This document shows, piece after piece, positions 1-8,801 of a stretch of 32,343 bases of DNA. How positions within the stretch are numbered: the first letter of the stretch is position 1; every line of letters begins with the position of its first letter. Under the pieces are notes generated by a model. It was not told the DNA's origin and ran no database searches. It saw only the letters and a list, made by a program, of their open reading frames with translations. Source of the DNA: Actinomycetota bacterium (GTDB lineage Bacteria > Actinomycetota > Actinomycetes > Nanopelagicales > Nanopelagicaceae); the NCBI GenBank assembly GCA_009698045.1, contig WLRE01000002.1:1-32343 (forward strand). The letters run 5' to 3'. The position numbers and the translations under genes were made by a program.

Positions 1-1137
1 GCAGTTCTCGAGACACTAGATAACGGCAAGCCCATCCGAGAGACTCGCGATACCGATATTCCATTAGCTGCTGCGCATTTCTTCTATCACGCAGGTTGGG
101 CAGATAAGTTGGAATACGCCGGCGCAGGTGCAAAACCAAAAGCACATGGCGTTGCAGCACAGATTATTCCCTGGAACTTTCCACTCCTTATGCTCTCTTG
201 GAAAGTTGCCCCTGCACTCGCGGCAGGTAACACCGTAGTGCTCAAACCTGCCGAGACGACTCCGCTCACAGCACTGCTCTTTGCTGAAGTCTGTGAACAA
301 GCAGGATTACCTGCAGGTGTTGTAAACATTATTACCGGCGATGGCGCTACAGGTTCGCACTTGGTCAACCATCCTGGCGTCGACAAGATTGCATTTACCG
401 GTTCTACCGCTGTTGGAAAATCTATCGCTCGTGCAATTGCTGGTACCAAGAAGGTGGCTACTCTCGAACTCGGTGGCAAAGGTGCAAACATTATTTACGA
501 CGATGCACCTATTGATCAAGCGGTCGAAGGAATTGTCAACGGAATCTTCTTTAATCAGGGACATGTTTGCTGCGCAGGTTCGCGCCTGTTCTTGCAAGAA
601 AATATTCATGACGAAGTTCTAGAGAAACTAAAGCGTCGGATATCGCTCTTACGGGTGGGCAATCCCCTCGACAAGAACACTGATGTTGGTGCTATTAATA
701 GCGCAGCTCAACTTGCCAGAATCACAGAGCTCGCTGCTACCGGTGACGCTGAAGGACCAGAACGTTGGCAGGCCAATTGCGCACTTCCTGAAAAGGGATT
801 CTGGTATCGCCCCACTATTTTCACTGGTGTTACACAAGCCCACCGCATCGCGCGTGAGGAAATCTTTGGCCCAGTTCTCTCTGTCTTGACCTTCCGCACA
901 CCCGCAGAAGCCGTAGAAAAGGCGAATAACACTCCTTATGGCCTATCTGCAGGTGTCTGGAGCGATAAGGGTTCTAAGGTGCTCTGGACCGCACAGCAAC
1001 TTCGTGCCGGAGTTATCTGGAGTAATAGCTTCAATAAATTTGATCCTGCTAGCCCTTTTGGTGGATATAAAGAATCTGGTTGGGGACGTGAGGGCGGACG
1101 ACATGGTCTGGCTGCATACTTGAAGGGAGGCCACTAA
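1..1137 (+). CDS. Aldehyde dehydrogenase, NAD(P)-dependent (5' end outside window)
   Basis: The reading frame is open from base 1, so the start lies upstream; 378 C-terminal residues are visible, and a whole family member is usually about 480. It oxidises an aldehyde to the acid. The catalytic Glu sits in LELGGK (codon 466-468). The nucleophile is in NQGHVCCAGSR, where alignment to the family places it at the first Cys (codon 568-570). The C-terminus carries the usual PFGGYKESG motif. The stop is followed after 2 bp by a second, truncated family member, so the two are very likely cotranscribed. Since add, deoA and cdd lie next door, oxidation of acetaldehyde from deoxyribose-phosphate aldolase is a reasonable guess, and deoC may lie upstream of the window. 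The substrate itself cannot be read from the sequence. Confidence 0.93.
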   Translation, partial: AVLETLDNGKPIRETRDTDIPLAAAHFFYHAGWADKLEYAGAGAKPKAHGVAAQIIPWNFPLLMLSWKVAPALAAGNTVVLKPAETTPLTALLFAEVCEQAGLPAGVVNIITGDGATGSHLVNHPGVDKIAFTGSTAVGKSIARAIAGTKKVATLELGGKGANIIYDDAPIDQAVEGIVNGIFFNQGHVCCAGSRLFLQENIHDEVLEKLKRRISLLRVGNPLDKNTDVGAINSAAQLARITELAATGDAEGPERWQANCALPEKGFWYRPTIFTGVTQAHRIAREEIFGPVLSVLTFRTPAEAVEKANNTPYGLSAGVWSDKGSKVLWTAQQLRAGVIWSNSFNKFDPASPFGGYKESGWGREGGRHGLAAYLKGGH

Positions 1138-1139
1138 TC

Positions 1140-1982
1140 ATGGCCCGTATCGATGTAATGAAAACTTATAAACTATTTATTGGTGGCAAGTTTCCGCGCA
1201 GTGAATCTGGCCGTGTCTATGAACTCCAAGATGCAAAAGGTAAGTTCCTCGCAAATCCATGCCTCGCTTCTCGCAAAGATTTGCGCGACTCTGTCGTTGC
1301 TGCCAGATCTGCATTGAGTGGCTGGTCGACCGCAACTGCATATAACCGTGGACAAATTCTCTATCGCGTTGCAGAAGTAATGCAGGGACGTAGCGCGCAA
1401 TTTATCGATGAGATTGTTGCGCAAGAAGGCATCACGTCTAAAGCCGCTGCCGTTCAGGTAGAGCAGGCTATTGATCTCTGGGTTTGGTATGCAGGTTGGA
1501 CCGATAAGTTATCGGCGTTCTCTGGTGCACAGAATCCAGTATCTGGGCCTTTCTATAACTTCACCTCTCCCGAAGCGCTTGGAGTAGTTGGAGCTTTCGT
1601 CGATGGCAAACCTTCGTTGCTCTCACTCGTCTCTTCCATTGCTCCAATAATCGCTGCTGGAAATACGGCAGTAGTTGTTGCCTCTGAAAAATTCCCGTTA
1701 TCGGCAATTACGCTGGCTGAAGTGTTGGCAACAAGTGATCTGCCAGGTGGGGTCGTAAATATTCTGACCGGCAAGTCTTCCGAGCTCATCTCATGGATGG
1801 GCGAGCATATGGAGATTGATGGAATCGATGCAACCGGATTGTCGAGCAAAGCAATGACAGAACTAAAGATTGCCGGAGCAGAGAACTTGAAGCGCATCCA
1901 TTCCTTTAGCGATATCGCATCGCCAGCTCGGATTCAGGCCTTTATGGAGAATAAGACAATCTGGCAGAACGTCGGTATTTAA
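1140..1982 (+). CDS. Truncated aldehyde dehydrogenase-family protein, probably non-catalytic
   Basis: This 280-residue protein matches only the N-terminal, cofactor-binding half of aldehyde dehydrogenases. Recognisable parts are the N-terminal IGGKF strand, a WYAGW segment like that in the upstream gene (FYHAGWADK there, WYAGWTDK here), and AAGNTAVVVASEKFPLSA with LPGGVVNILTG near residues 175-220. The motifs that should follow are missing: there is no FTGS, no LELGGK and no Cys nucleophile, and the protein ends about where the catalytic domain would begin. The frame is intact and the ATG lies 2 bp after the full-length gene, so it looks like a maintained partner subunit rather than fresh decay. 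It could also be a slowly decaying duplicate. It ends base-to-base against add on the opposite strand. Confidence 0.85.
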   Translation: MARIDVMKTYKLFIGGKFPRSESGRVYELQDAKGKFLANPCLASRKDLRDSVVAARSALSGWSTATAYNRGQILYRVAEVMQGRSAQFIDEIVAQEGITSKAAAVQVEQAIDLWVWYAGWTDKLSAFSGAQNPVSGPFYNFTSPEALGVVGAFVDGKPSLLSLVSSIAPIIAAGNTAVVVASEKFPLSAITLAEVLATSDLPGGVVNILTGKSSELISWMGEHMEIDGIDATGLSSKAMTELKIAGAENLKRIHSFSDIASPARIQAFMENKTIWQNVGI

Positions 1983-3077
1983 CTATTCAGCTGCAATAGC
2001 TGCATAACCCGGCTTTACTATCTGCTCAATGATTGCCAACCGCTCTTCAAAGGGAATAAATGCACTCTTAAGAGCATTGACGGTCAATCGCTGTAGATCT
2101 TGGAATGTCCAATCGAACGCCTGTGTAGATTGAATCATTTCATTGCTCATTGAGGTGCGACTCATCAATCGATTATCGGTGTTGATGGTGACTCGAAAAC
2201 GTAATTGTTCAAGAACGCCAATCGGATGAGATGCATAATCTTTAGCTGCGCCAGTTTGTAAATTAGAGGTCGGGCACATCTCTAGCGGAATACGGCGATC
2301 TCGTACATAAGATGCAAGTAATCCAAGCTTGGGTTCTGGTCCGGAGAAATCAATATCGTCAATGATGCGTACGCCATGTCCCAATCGTTCCGCGCCACAC
2401 ATCTGAATTGCCTGCCAGATGGAGGGCAGGCCGTATGCCTCGCCAGCATGAATCGTGAAATGTGCATTTGCTTGACGCAGATAATCAAAAGCTGATTGTT
2501 GAATTGTGGGTGGGAATCCATCTTCTGGACCTGCGATATCAAATCCAACAACGCCGCGATTTCGATATTCAACTACTTTGCGGGCGACTTCATCGGAGTG
2601 CTCATTTTGACGCAGAGCACAGAGCAGCTGTTCTACCCGAATAAAGAGGCCTTCGGCCTTAGCATCTGCCATGCCCAACTTAAATCCTTCTGTTGTTGCT
2701 TCAATGACCTCGTTAAGAGTCAGACCCTGCGCAGTGAAGAGTTCGGGTGCGCCGCGAATTTCGGCATAAACAACGCCATCTCGTGCCAGATCGAGCGCTG
2801 CTTCGCGAGCAACCCGAATAATCGCCTCACGGCGTTGCATAACGGCGATGGTGTGTTCAAAAGTTTCGAGGTAGCGAACCAGCGTTCCAGAGCTGCACGA
2901 TTCTTCAAACCAATCGGCAAGTGCAACGGGGTCGGTAGTAGGAAGTTTGGTGTAACCAATTTCGGCAGCGAGTTCAATAATTGTTTGTGGGCGAAGGCCA
3001 CCATCTAGATGATCGTGAATAACCGCCTTGGGAACACGCTTAATCTGTTCTGGGGTTGGGTGCTTCGTGAGTGACAT
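1983..3077 (-). CDS. add: Adenosine deaminase
   Basis: It hydrolyses adenosine or deoxyadenosine to inosine or deoxyinosine plus ammonia in the cytoplasm. At 364 residues it is typical for the family. The zinc and catalytic motifs are in order: HDHLDG at residues 21-26, HAGE at 210-213, RLGHG at 231-235, EMCPTSN, and NTDNR near 300, where the more common form is TDDP. The ATG start lies 4 bp after the deoA stop, so it is the last gene of the nucleoside uptake and salvage cluster. Its 3' end abuts the opposing aldehyde dehydrogenase-like gene with no spacer and no visible terminator. Confidence 0.95.
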   Translation of the reverse strand: MSLTKHPTPEQIKRVPKAVIHDHLDGGLRPQTIIELAAEIGYTKLPTTDPVALADWFEESCSSGTLVRYLETFEHTIAVMQRREAIIRVAREAALDLARDGVVYAEIRGAPELFTAQGLTLNEVIEATTEGFKLGMADAKAEGLFIRVEQLLCALRQNEHSDEVARKVVEYRNRGVVGFDIAGPEDGFPPTIQQSAFDYLRQANAHFTIHAGEAYGLPSIWQAIQMCGAERLGHGVRIIDDIDFSGPEPKLGLLASYVRDRRIPLEMCPTSNLQTGAAKDYASHPIGVLEQLRFRVTINTDNRLMSRTSMSNEMIQSTQAFDWTFQDLQRLTVNALKSAFIPFEERLAIIEQIVKPGYAAIAAE

Positions 3078-3081
3078 CTAC

Positions 3082-4377
3082 TTAACCTTCGATTCTTTCG
3101 ATAATGAGAGGCAAACGTTCTACCTTCTCGCCAGTACTAGAAATTTTGACTGCGCCATGTAGTGCTTCTAGTGCACGTTCAAATCTAGCGGGTTCATCTG
3201 TATGGAGGGTAAACAATGGTTGACCAGCAACTACTTGTTCGCCTGGCTTTGCATGAATTTCGATGCCAGCGCCTGCTTGCACGCTCTCGCCTTGGCGAGA
3301 TCTGCCAGCACCCAAACGCCAAGCGCTAACTCCAACTTTCATGGCATCCATCGCAATCATCTCGCCGCTGCTCTCAGCCATGACGATTGTGTGCTCCTTT
3401 GCAACCGGAAGTTTTGCATCAGGATCGCCGCCTTGGGCTCGAATCATTGCCTTCCAGCTATCCATTGCTGCACCATTTTTGAGTGCATCAGCTGGGTCCA
3501 TCAATGGCTTTACGCCAGATGCATCTAACATTTCACGTGCAAGAACCAGGGTGAGTTCAACAATATCGGCTGGGCCGCCGCCAGCAAGCACTTCAACAGA
3601 TTCACGGACTTCAAGTGCGTTACCTGCAGTAAGTCCGAGCGGAACATCCATTGCAGTAACAAGTGCACGAGTCTTAACTCCCGCACGTGTACCCAAATCC
3701 ACCATTACTTGGGCAAGCTCGCGAGCCTTGAGCGGATCACTCATGAAAGCGCCGGCTCCAGTTTTAACATCAAGAATAAGTGCGCTGGTACCTTCGGCAA
3801 TTTTCTTGCTCATAATGGAAGAGGCGATAAGTGGAATAGCTTCTACCGTCGCAGTTACATCTCGAAGTGCATATAACTTCTTATCTGCCGGCGCTAAACC
3901 CGCTCCAGCTGCGCAGATTACTGCGCCACAACTTTTGAGAACAGCGAGCATCTCTTCATTGGAAAGAGAGGCGCGCCAGCCAGGAATTGATTCCAATTTA
4001 TCAAGGGTTCCACCAGTATGACCAAGTCCTCGGCCCGAGAGCTGAGGAACTGCGGCGCCACATGCTGCGACGAGAGGTGCGAGTGGAAGTGTGATCTTGT
4101 CCCCTACGCCGCCGGTGGAGTGTTTATCTACAGTCGGGCGATCTAACGCAGACCATTGCATGCGTTCGCCGCTGTTAATCATTGCATCTGTCCATCGCGA
4201 AATTTCACGCGAGTTCATTCCGTTAATTAAAATAGCCATCAACAGCGCAGACATTTGTTCATCAGCTACTGCGCCGCGGGTATAGGCATCAATTACCCAA
4301 TCAATCTGTGGGTCTGAGAGTTCGCCCTTATCTCGCTTTGCAGCAATTATCTCTACGGCCGCAAAGAGTTCACTCAC
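3082..4377 (-). CDS. deoA: Thymidine/pyrimidine-nucleoside phosphorylase
   Basis: It cleaves thymidine or deoxyuridine (possibly uridine) with phosphate to base plus (deoxy)ribose-1-phosphate. Key motifs are KHSTGGVGD at residues 85-93 (phosphate binding) and the family signature SGRGLGHTGGTLDKLE at 114-129. The C-terminal domain with EIHAKPGEQV is also present. A longer frame from a GTG at 4404 exists. I prefer the GTG at 4375-4377, because it forms a 4-base GTGA overlap with the cdd stop and has GAGGA six bases upstream; this gives 431 residues, the usual length. Position between cdd and add fits nucleoside catabolism. Thymidine versus broad pyrimidine specificity cannot be decided here. 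Confidence 0.93.
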   Translation of the reverse strand: MSELFAAVEIIAAKRDKGELSDPQIDWVIDAYTRGAVADEQMSALLMAILINGMNSREISRWTDAMINSGERMQWSALDRPTVDKHSTGGVGDKITLPLAPLVAACGAAVPQLSGRGLGHTGGTLDKLESIPGWRASLSNEEMLAVLKSCGAVICAAGAGLAPADKKLYALRDVTATVEAIPLIASSIMSKKIAEGTSALILDVKTGAGAFMSDPLKARELAQVMVDLGTRAGVKTRALVTAMDVPLGLTAGNALEVRESVEVLAGGGPADIVELTLVLAREMLDASGVKPLMDPADALKNGAAMDSWKAMIRAQGGDPDAKLPVAKEHTIVMAESSGEMIAMDAMKVGVSAWRLGAGRSRQGESVQAGAGIEIHAKPGEQVVAGQPLFTLHTDEPARFERALEALHGAVKISSTGEKVERLPLIIERIEG

Positions 4378-4766
4378 TTGAGATCCTCGGGGCCAAATGC
4401 CCACGGCAGTAGTTGGGATAGCGGGGTAGGACCATCTGGTGTCATAAAGAGCATCTCTTTACCGCCATGCTCAAATAGAAGTTGGCGACAGCGACCACAT
4501 GGTGAGAGGAAGTTTCCTTCGCCATCGACGCAGACTGCTGCAAGAAGTCTGCCGCCGCCAGAAGCACAGAGTTGTGAAACTAGACCGCATTCAGCACAGA
4601 GTCCAAGTCCATAACTCGCATTCTCAACATTGCAACCAGTCACGATGCGACCATCATCGACCAGTGCTGCAACCCCAACCGAAAATTTAGAATAAGGAGC
4701 GTAGGCACTCTTCATAATTTTCTTCGCTTCTTCGTGCAGAGCGTCCCAATTTATTGGCGCGCTCAC
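4374..4766 (-). CDS. cdd: Cytidine deaminase
   Basis: It deaminates cytidine and deoxycytidine to uridine and deoxyuridine. The 130-residue length is that of the small tetrameric, single-zinc class. Motifs seen: CNVENASYG at residues 45-53 (nucleoside binding), CAE at 57-59 (zinc Cys and catalytic Glu), and PCGRC at 89-93 (two zinc Cys). The start is GTG, overlapping the stop of the upstream permease gene by four bases (GTGA), and the stop overlaps the deoA start in the same way. Such linked overlaps suggest translational coupling of permease, cdd and deoA. Confidence 0.96.
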   Translation of the reverse strand: MSAPINWDALHEEAKKIMKSAYAPYSKFSVGVAALVDDGRIVTGCNVENASYGLGLCAECGLVSQLCASGGGRLLAAVCVDGEGNFLSPCGRCRQLLFEHGGKEMLFMTPDGPTPLSQLLPWAFGPEDLK

Positions 4767-6031
4767 TTAGATTCTCCCCGTTTATATGCAACGCCATCGG
4801 CTGCTGGTGCCCGCACTCTGCCCACTACGCCCGCCACAGCAATAATGGTTACAACGTAAGGAACCATTGACATAAATGGGCTTGGGATCGGTGTTCCAAT
4901 AATTCCGAGAACGGTTTGAAGATTATCGGCAAAGCCGAAGAGAAGTGCTGCACTGACTGCGCCCCATGGACTCCAACGACCAAAAATCAGAGCGGCCAGT
5001 GCAATAAAGCCTTTGCCTGCTGTCATCTCTTTATTAAATGAACCAACTGCTCCGACCGTGAAATAAGCGCCACCGAGACCAGCAACGGCTCCTGCCAACA
5101 TTACGTTGCGGAAGCGAAGGAGGTTGACATTAATTCCAACGCTATCGGCTGCTGTTGGGTGCTCGCCCACTGCGCGAGTACGAAGTCCCCACCTTGTTTT
5201 AAAGAGTGCGTAGGTAAGAATAAAGATGGCTGCATACATCAGATAAACAATGATGGTCTGCTCAAAGAGAATCGGGCCGATAACAGGCAGTTTAGAGAGG
5301 ATCGGAATTTTTATTGGCGAAAGAATTGGGCCAGAGTTCCAGGTCGACTGATAAGGAATTAAGAGGCGTTTGTAGAAGAAGGCAGTTAATCCATAGACCA
5401 ATACATTGAGAACAAAGCCAAGAATAATCTGATCAATTCCAAAATTAACCGCAAAGATTGCAAGTAGCGTAGAGATCATGCAACCTGCCAACGGAGCAGC
5501 GAGTAATCCCCAATAAGTATTCTGAGTAAGACTTGCTACTACTCCTGCGGCAAAGGCGCCGGCAAGAAGCTGCCCTTCGATGGCGATGTTAACAACACCA
5601 GATCTCTCGCTGATGACTCCTGCCATAGATCCAAAGATAAGTGGCACTGCAAGCATCAAAGCACCTTGTAGTAGACCAGTAAGTGGGATGAACTTTCCTG
5701 CCGCAGCCCATGACATAAACGACATAATCATCGTGAAACCAACAACGCTGCTCACCGCACGAATCGTTTTGCCGGCTTTGAACTGGAAATATCCGATTAC
5801 CGAGGCAACCAGGGCGATGAGAGCAAAACCGAGAGAGGCGTGCTTTGCACTCAAAACCCATTCATGGATTAGAACCCATTCGTCTCCAAGAACAAATCCG
5901 TAGGTAACTTGTGCCTGCGAATTAGGAATTACACCGAAGAGAATTACTCCGAGAAGAGAGATAGCCCCCATTGCAATAATGCTGAACAGGCGACGGCGTT
6001 CTGTGGGGTTGAGTTTCATTAGCCATTCCAT
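4763..6031 (-). CDS. nupC: Nucleoside ABC transporter permease (second permease)
   Basis: This integral membrane subunit belongs to the branched-chain-amino-acid-type permease superfamily found with BMP binding proteins (NupC/YufQ-like). Many hydrophobic segments are evident. The cytoplasmic loop that contacts the ATPase lies near GINVNLLRFRNVMLAGAV, followed by GLGGAYFTVG. The leading stretch before GVINSERSGVVNIAIEG-like sequence is long (422 residues in all), as is common in actinobacterial members. Two starts compete. The ATG at 6031 has AAGGG close upstream. The ATG at 6019 forms a one-base TAATG overlap with the preceding stop and would remove four residues. It sits inside an operon with the ATPase, the other permease and salvage enzymes. 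Confidence 0.9.
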   Translation of the reverse strand: MEWLMKLNPTERRRLFSIIAMGAISLLGVILFGVIPNSQAQVTYGFVLGDEWVLIHEWVLSAKHASLGFALIALVASVIGYFQFKAGKTIRAVSSVVGFTMIMSFMSWAAAGKFIPLTGLLQGALMLAVPLIFGSMAGVISERSGVVNIAIEGQLLAGAFAAGVVASLTQNTYWGLLAAPLAGCMISTLLAIFAVNFGIDQIILGFVLNVLVYGLTAFFYKRLLIPYQSTWNSGPILSPIKIPILSKLPVIGPILFEQTIIVYLMYAAIFILTYALFKTRWGLRTRAVGEHPTAADSVGINVNLLRFRNVMLAGAVAGLGGAYFTVGAVGSFNKEMTAGKGFIALAALIFGRWSPWGAVSAALLFGFADNLQTVLGIIGTPIPSPFMSMVPYVVTIIAVAGVVGRVRAPAADGVAYKRGESK

Positions 6032-7191
6032 CCCTTCGAGACTAGATCTCCTGAGTTCTTCAACTCTTTCAACCTAAATATTGCTCGAACAAGTGCAGGA
6101 GCTGCAATGAAGAGAACTACGAGGGCTTGGATTACCAAAATTATGTCGATGGGAGTGTTGGTGTTGGCTTGCATAGTTCCACCACCTGCCCGAAGTGCGC
6201 CGAAGAGGATCGAAGCAAATACGGTTCCCATGGGCTTTGCCCGTCCAAGCAGTGCAACTGTAATTGCATCGAAACCAAAGTTTCCGGCAGTGCCGGCGGT
6301 AAGTGCGTAATCACTACCAAGAACGCGAACCGCTCCACCCAATCCAGCGAGTGCGCCTGAAATTGCCATTACTGAAGTCATTACAAAGGGAACTGAAATT
6401 CCAGCAGTTCTTGCAGCTGCGGCATTAGCACCGACTGCTCGGAATCTAAATCCCCAAGTACTGCGCGATAGTAACCACCATACAAATACTGCTGTTGCTA
6501 GTGAGATGAAAATTGAAATAGTGATTCGGAAATTCGGACCAAAGAGATGTGGCAAACGCGCTGAATCCAATACTTCTGGAGCAATCGGATCATTGCGTTC
6601 AGGTCGCAGGAATGATGGTGTGCTCAAAATCCACATTAGGAAATAGAGTGCGACATAGTTGAGCATGATGGTGACAATAACTTCGTGAGCTCCGGTACGG
6701 GCTTTGAGAAACCCTACTGCCCCGCCCCAGATTGATGCCGCAATTACTCCTGCGATAAGAGCAAGCGTGATGTGAAGAAAGGCAGGGAGCTGATAATGAA
6801 AACCGATATATGCAGCTGGAATGGCACCAAAAATAAATTGACCTTGTGCTCCAATATTGAAAAGTCCTGCACGAAAAGCAAGGGCTACTGAGAGGCCTGC
6901 CAATATAAGTGGCGCAGCAGCTACCAGTGTTTCAGTCAGTGGGTAGAAGGCCAGGAAGAAATTCTGTGGAGTGGAGAGATTTGGGTTATAGACAGAGCCT
7001 TGGAAGAGTGCGAGATAAGAGTTTCCGACATTTGCACCAGCAACTTTTAAGAACTCAAGTGGCTGACCGATCTTCTTGAGCGCTTCGGAATCAGAGAAAG
7101 CAATGAGTAAAGCTCCAACGAACATCGCCATCGCAAAAGAGAGAGCGGGTAGCACTAGCGCTCGAAGCGATTCGAGCTTGAATTTACGCAT
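6019..7191 (-). CDS. nupB: Nucleoside ABC transporter permease (first permease)
   Basis: This 390-residue membrane protein has multiple hydrophobic segments and belongs to the same permease superfamily as its neighbour. Typical sequence is ALAFRAGLFNIGAQGQ near residues 103-118, and a C-terminal block with RAVGANAAAARTAGISV and GLGGAVRVLG. It pairs with the downstream permease to form the transmembrane channel for nucleosides. The ATG start overlaps the ATPase stop by eight bases. Substrate class is inferred from the BMP-type binding protein upstream and the cdd-deoA-add genes downstream. Confidence 0.9.
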   Translation of the reverse strand: MRKFKLESLRALVLPALSFAMAMFVGALLIAFSDSEALKKIGQPLEFLKVAGANVGNSYLALFQGSVYNPNLSTPQNFFLAFYPLTETLVAAAPLILAGLSVALAFRAGLFNIGAQGQFIFGAIPAAYIGFHYQLPAFLHITLALIAGVIAASIWGGAVGFLKARTGAHEVIVTIMLNYVALYFLMWILSTPSFLRPERNDPIAPEVLDSARLPHLFGPNFRITISIFISLATAVFVWWLLSRSTWGFRFRAVGANAAAARTAGISVPFVMTSVMAISGALAGLGGAVRVLGSDYALTAGTAGNFGFDAITVALLGRAKPMGTVFASILFGALRAGGGTMQANTNTPIDIILVIQALVVLFIAAPALVRAIFRLKELKNSGDLVSKGWNG

Positions 7192-8686
7192 GTTCTACTC
7201 CAGCCATTAATAATCCTAAATCTTGTGCAGATACGGTAGCTGGAACAATTTTGATAATCTCTCCGCGATACATAACTGCAATTCGATCCGCAAGGGCAAA
7301 GACTTCATCTAATTCGGTGCTGAAGAGGAGAACTGCGCGACCAGCATCTCGCTCAGCCAAAATTCTTTCGTGAACAAATTCAATAGAGCCAACATCTAGT
7401 CCACGAGTGGGTTGAGAGGCAACAAGTAGTTGAACCGGTCTGGAGAGTTCTCTCGCAAGGACGACTTTCTGCTTATTTCCGCCAGAGAGTGAGGAGACTG
7501 GATCTTGCACTGACTGGAGACGAATATCGAATTCCTTCGACTTCTTCTCTGCCTCTGATCCAACGACCGAGGGAGAGATCTGCACACCGCGCGCATAGGG
7601 CGGCATATCGTGGAGATCTAGAATTAGATTTTCAGCGATAGAGAGCGAAGCAATCAATCCATCTAGCTCTCGAGATTCTGGGATGAATGCAATTCCTTCG
7701 TGGAGTGATTGCCGAACAGATTTACCCACTAGTTCGCTCTGACCAAGAGTGATGCTCCCCTTAATATGAGGCTCGAGATTGATCATGGCACGCGCTAATT
7801 CTGATTGACCATTGCCTTGAACTCCAGCAATAGCAAGAACTTCTCCAGTCTTAACTTCGAAAGAGATATCTTTCACGAGAGCTCGTCCAGTGGAATCTTC
7901 TATTCGTAAATCACGTACGCTCAGCACAACTTCTCCCATGGGATGCGCACTCTTATCCGGACTTAGCTCAACCGGGCGGCCGACCATGAGTGAGGCGAGT
8001 TCATCTTGTGAGGCCGATGGACTGGCCGTGCCAACAATCTTGCCGCGTCTAATTATCGTGATTTGATCAGCAACTGCCTTAACTTCACGCAGCTTGTGGG
8101 TGATAAAAATAATTGAAGTGCCCTTACTCTTGAGCTTTCTCATAATCTCAAGCAGGCCATCGGTCTCTTGCGGTGTAAGCACTGCAGTGGGTTCATCGAG
8201 AATTAGCACCTTTGCATCGTAGATAAGGGCGCGGATAATCTCGACTCGTTGTTGCACGCCAACAGGTAAGTTTTCTACGATTGCATCTGGATCAACGTCG
8301 AACTTAAATTCATCGGATATCCGTTTAATCTCGGCCTTGGCATTATGTAAATCCAGCGAACCCAATTTTCCGCTGACTTCATGGCCGAGCACGATGTTCT
8401 CTGCCACAGTAAAGACCGGAATCAACATAAAGTGCTGGTGAACCATTCCAATGCCAGCGGCCAATGCATCGCTGGGCTCAGCAATTTTTTGCACTATATC
8501 GTCGACCAGAATTTCGCCTTTGTCGGGTTGAACAAGTCCATAGACAATATTCATGAGCGTAGATTTGCCAGCGCCGTTTTCGCCCAAGATTGCATGAATT
8601 TCGCCGGCAGCAACTTTAAGATCGATATTGTCGTTTGCTACTAACGCACCGAAGCTTTTTGTTATTCCGCGAAGTTCGAGTGACAC
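7184..8686 (-). CDS. nupA: Nucleoside ABC transporter ATP-binding protein (two ABC domains)
   Basis: At 500 residues it carries two fused ABC domains, as in RbsA/NupA-type ATPases. The first has a canonical Walker A (GENGAGKST near residue 36) and Walker B (LILDEPTAVLTP). The second has a degenerate Walker A (GVQGNGQSE), a clear signature (SSLSGGNKQK) and an altered Walker B region (LLVASQPTRGLD), all normal for this family. The start is GTG at 8684-8686, with AAAGGG five bases upstream. It is the first gene of the transporter and salvage operon. A strong terminator separates it from the binding-protein gene, so it must be expressed by read-through or from its own promoter in the 60 bp between. 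Confidence 0.93.
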   Translation of the reverse strand: MSLELRGITKSFGALVANDNIDLKVAAGEIHAILGENGAGKSTLMNIVYGLVQPDKGEILVDDIVQKIAEPSDALAAGIGMVHQHFMLIPVFTVAENIVLGHEVSGKLGSLDLHNAKAEIKRISDEFKFDVDPDAIVENLPVGVQQRVEIIRALIYDAKVLILDEPTAVLTPQETDGLLEIMRKLKSKGTSIIFITHKLREVKAVADQITIIRRGKIVGTASPSASQDELASLMVGRPVELSPDKSAHPMGEVVLSVRDLRIEDSTGRALVKDISFEVKTGEVLAIAGVQGNGQSELARAMINLEPHIKGSITLGQSELVGKSVRQSLHEGIAFIPESRELDGLIASLSIAENLILDLHDMPPYARGVQISPSVVGSEAEKKSKEFDIRLQSVQDPVSSLSGGNKQKVVLARELSRPVQLLVASQPTRGLDVGSIEFVHERILAERDAGRAVLLFSTELDEVFALADRIAVMYRGEIIKIVPATVSAQDLGLLMAGVEHA

Positions 8687-8747
8687 CGTAACCCTTTCAA
8701 GAATATTGATCGTATCTACTACCTACATATCTTAATCATAATTAGGC

Positions 8748-8784
8748 AAAAAAAGAACCGAGAAGAAATTAATCTTCTCGGTTC
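8748..8784 (-). terminator. Intrinsic terminator after the BMP binding-protein gene
   Basis: An 11-bp perfect stem, GAACCGAGAAG (8755-8765) with CTTCTCGGTTC (8774-8784), has an 8-base loop. On the minus strand it is followed by seven T residues (8748-8754). It lies 17 bp past the binding-protein stop and about 60 bp before the ATPase start. It probably limits transcription into the transporter genes, so that the binding protein is made in excess. Confidence 0.88.
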
Positions 8785-8801
8785 CTTTAACTAACTAGTG
8801 A

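Noticed and set aside
3263..4021. 252-codon plus-strand frame opposite deoA
   Set aside because: It is antisense to a complete deoA and has Ala/Ser/Pro-rich shadow composition without recognisable domains.
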